Positions 6,032 to 7,570 of a stretch of DNA of 7,570 bases are shown piece after piece. The notes under the pieces are model-generated. The model had not been told where the DNA came from. It was given only the letters and a program-made list of their open reading frames with translations, and made no database searches. Each line of letters starts with the position of its first letter. Position 1 is the first letter of the stretch. The DNA is from Acidimicrobiaceae bacterium. GTDB lineage: Bacteria > Actinomycetota > Acidimicrobiia > Acidimicrobiales > Acidimicrobiaceae. A program made the position numbers and the translations under genes. The stretch is taken from positions 1-7,570 of the forward strand of contig JABEUO010000266.1 in NCBI GenBank assembly GCA_013044415.1, in the 5' to 3' direction.

Positions 6032-6334
6032 CTACTGCTTCGATTGCTCAGGACGGCGAGATTTGAACATCTCCAACATCCTGTCCGTGACGACAAATCC
6101 ACCAACCACGTTTATCGTGGCCAAAATGATCGCTAAGAATCCGAGAACTACCTGCAATGTTCCATGAGCATTGGCTTCGACTGCAAGTGCGCCGACGAGA
6201 ATAATGCCATGGATTGCATTGCTGCCGGACATGAGTGGTGTGTGCAAAATTGTCGGAACTTTCGAAATGACTTCTATTCCGACGAATCCTGCTAGCACGA
6301 ATACCGTTATGTATTCAATGAGGGCGTTGCTCAC
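6032..6334 (-). CDS. pntAB: NAD(P) transhydrogenase small membrane subunit alpha2
   Basis: This 100-residue protein is the membrane part of the alpha subunit, a separate polypeptide here as in Rhodospirillum and many actinobacteria (fused to PntAA in E. coli). The family segment VPTILHTPLMSGSNAIHG (26-43) is clear, and three hydrophobic helices lie near 8-25, 38-55 and 59-82. It joins PntB to form the proton channel. The GTG start overlaps the pntAA stop as TAGTG, and AAGGAG lies 5 nt upstream, a near-ideal ribosome-binding site inside the end of pntAA. Its TAG stop is followed directly by pntB. A tail of charged residues after the last helix is cytoplasmic by inference. Confidence 0.96.
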   Translation of the reverse strand: MSNALIEYITVFVLAGFVGIEVISKVPTILHTPLMSGSNAIHGIILVGALAVEANAHGTLQVVLGFLAIILATINVVGGFVVTDRMLEMFKSRRPEQSKQ

Positions 6335-7506
6335 TAGTTCTCCTTTTCGCCTTGGCTTGCACTGGTGGATGCCTCCGTCGTTGACGCGGCACGTGCCTGA
6401 GGCGATTGATAAACGACCTTCGAATCCCTAACTACACAGGTTCCTTTTATGATCTCATCATCAAAGTCGAGCGCAAAAACTCCATCTTTGACATACGTCG
6501 AAACCAGGTTGAGCAGGTTCTTTGAATAAGTTAGGCTGGCATGGCGGGGCACTGTAGTTGGCATGTCTCGAATTCCAACTACCGTTACTCCGGCGAAATC
6601 AGTCTCTTCACCTGGCTCGGTTACCTCGCAGTTACCTCCTGTGTCGGCAGCAAGGTCGACTATTACGGCACCGCCCCTCATCCGCTGTACCATCTCTTTG
6701 GTTACTAAGAGGGGCGCTTTTCGGCCAGGAATTGCTGCGGTTGTAATGACTATGTCGGCGGCTTCCACGCGGTCACCTAATAGTTCCCTTTGGCGTTTGA
6801 GATACTCCTCGCCCTGTTCCTTGGCGTAGCCACCTTGACCTTCTGCGGACTCGATCGGTATGTCGAGAAACTTGGCTCCCAAAGACTGGACCTCTTCTTT
6901 GACTGCTGGCCTCACGTCAAAGGCCTCGACTACGGCACCCAACCTCTTTGCGGTTGCTATGGCTTGTAGTCCAGCAACCCCTGCTCCGAGGATGAATACC
7001 TTCGCTGGCGGAAGTGTTCCTGCGGCGGTCATCTGCATTGGAATAATTCTGTCGAGCTTTGAAGCGGCTAGAACGACCGCCTTATAGCCAGCAATGGATG
7101 CTTGCGACGACAGAGTGTCCATCGACTGCGCCCTAGAGATGCGGGGTAGAAGTTCCAACGCAAGCGTCGTCACTCCACGTTCGGCGAGCGCCACCATGAG
7201 CGCCTGATTCTTATAGGCATATATATATCCCACCAAGACCGACTTGGGGTCAACTAAACTGACCTCTTCGGGGGTTGGTGGTTGCACTTTAAAGACGACG
7301 TCGGCTCCGGCGTACGTCTCCGAGGCCGAATCTGCTAACACCGCACCAGCCTCGACGTAATCATGATCAGAAAAGTGTGCTGACTCCCCCGCACCTTTTT
7401 GAACAACGACTTCGAACCCAGCGCTACGAAGCTTCGTTACCGTTTCCGGTACCGCAGCGACCCTCGTCTCGCCGGGTGTGATCTCAGCGGGAATCGCTAC
7501 TTTCAC
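6334..7506 (-). CDS. pntAA: NAD(P) transhydrogenase alpha1 subunit (NAD(H)-binding domain I)
   Basis: The 390-residue soluble subunit binds NAD(H) and passes hydride to domain III of PntB on the cytoplasmic face. It belongs to the alanine dehydrogenase/PntA family. Visible features are the start KVAIPAEITPGETRVA (2-17), the RAQSMDTLSSQASIAGYKAV loop (125-144) with the conserved Arg, Gln and Asp, the Rossmann GAGVAG (174-179) with D197 as the likely ribose-binding acid, TTAAIPGRKAP (255-265), and GGAVIVDLAADTGGNCE (278-294). The last 20 residues are a polar Ala/Ser/Thr-rich tail, consistent with a subunit lacking the fused membrane part. The GTG start at 7506 has GGGAG 8 nt upstream. It is the first visible gene of the pnt operon. 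Confidence 0.97.
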   Translation of the reverse strand: MKVAIPAEITPGETRVAAVPETVTKLRSAGFEVVVQKGAGESAHFSDHDYVEAGAVLADSASETYAGADVVFKVQPPTPEEVSLVDPKSVLVGYIYAYKNQALMVALAERGVTTLALELLPRISRAQSMDTLSSQASIAGYKAVVLAASKLDRIIPMQMTAAGTLPPAKVFILGAGVAGLQAIATAKRLGAVVEAFDVRPAVKEEVQSLGAKFLDIPIESAEGQGGYAKEQGEEYLKRQRELLGDRVEAADIVITTAAIPGRKAPLLVTKEMVQRMRGGAVIVDLAADTGGNCEVTEPGEETDFAGVTVVGIRDMPTTVPRHASLTYSKNLLNLVSTYVKDGVFALDFDDEIIKGTCVVRDSKVVYQSPQARAASTTEASTSASQGEKEN

Positions 7507-7570
7507 TACCTAGTCTCCCACTCGCTATTAGAAGGCGGACTTCCCCACCTGAGGTGACATCATAGATGTC
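7484..7570 (-). CDS. Possible 3' end of an upstream gene, cut by the window
   Basis: A minus-strand frame enters from the right edge and stays open for 28 codons to a TGA at 7484-7486, overlapping the start of pntAA by 23 bp. The residues (DIYDVTSGGEVRLLIASGRL and on) have a plausible protein-like composition but match no family I recognise. The same DNA could equally be the pntAA leader. Only 87 bases are visible, so confidence is low. Confidence 0.2.
   Translation of the reverse strand, partial: DIYDVTSGGEVRLLIASGRLGSESSDSR
7546..7570. promoter_or_regulatory. Two abutting dyads upstream of pntAA
   Basis: CACCT-G-AGGTG (7546-7556) and GACATC-ATA-GATGTC (7556-7570) are both perfect inverted repeats and share one base. 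They lie 40-64 bp upstream of the pntAA GTG, a usual place for an operator. They could also arise by chance from coding sequence if the upstream frame is real. The window ends here, so flanking promoter elements cannot be seen. Confidence 0.3.

Noticed and set aside
1..7570. CRISPR arrays, insertion sequences, tRNA or rRNA genes, defence or phage genes
   Set aside because: No regularly spaced repeats, transposase motifs, cloverleaf-like segments or recognisable defence or phage proteins were seen on either strand.

Overview
The window looks like an actinobacterial chromosome segment, most likely from class Acidimicrobiia or a close relative. Three things point there: a secreted protein with GYWLV-type repeats at the left edge, a pyridine nucleotide transhydrogenase split into three genes, and a large DoxX-like membrane protein of an actinobacterial type fused to an SCO-like thioredoxin domain. 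Base composition looks moderate rather than very GC-rich, which would suit acidophilic relatives such as Acidithrix or Ferrimicrobium. That placement is inference, since no rRNA or species marker is present.

All supported genes lie on the minus strand, so transcription runs from right to left. At the right edge is pntAA-pntAB-pntB (about 7506 to 4595), a tightly packed operon (a TAGTG overlap, then near-abutting genes) for the proton-translocating NAD(P) transhydrogenase. A 16-bp perfect hairpin sits 6 nt after the pntB stop. Beyond it lies a 447-aa two-dinucleotide-domain flavoprotein of the dihydrolipoamide dehydrogenase/soluble transhydrogenase superfamily (4500 to 3157) that lacks both redox cysteines and the C-terminal His-Glu pair. 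A 372-bp non-coding stretch rich in dyads follows. Next is a membrane protein (2784 to 958) with about ten helices, a DoxX-like domain and a C-terminal SCO-like thioredoxin fold; it keeps the CPxxC motif but not the copper-binding His. A 543-bp stretch without a convincing gene follows, holding several short dyads and repeats. The left edge carries the 5' part of a membrane-anchored or secreted repeat protein (414 to 1, cut by the window).

The transhydrogenase couples the proton gradient to hydride transfer from NADH to NADP+, supplying NADPH. The adjacent flavoprotein may also act on pyridine nucleotides, for example as an NAD(P)H:acceptor oxidoreductase, but it cannot be a normal disulfide reductase. 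The DoxX-SCO protein suggests envelope redox or thiol chemistry. No mobile element, CRISPR array, tRNA or rRNA was seen. The window is mostly ordinary housekeeping content; the most unusual items are the catalytically altered flavoprotein and the DoxX-SCO fusion.
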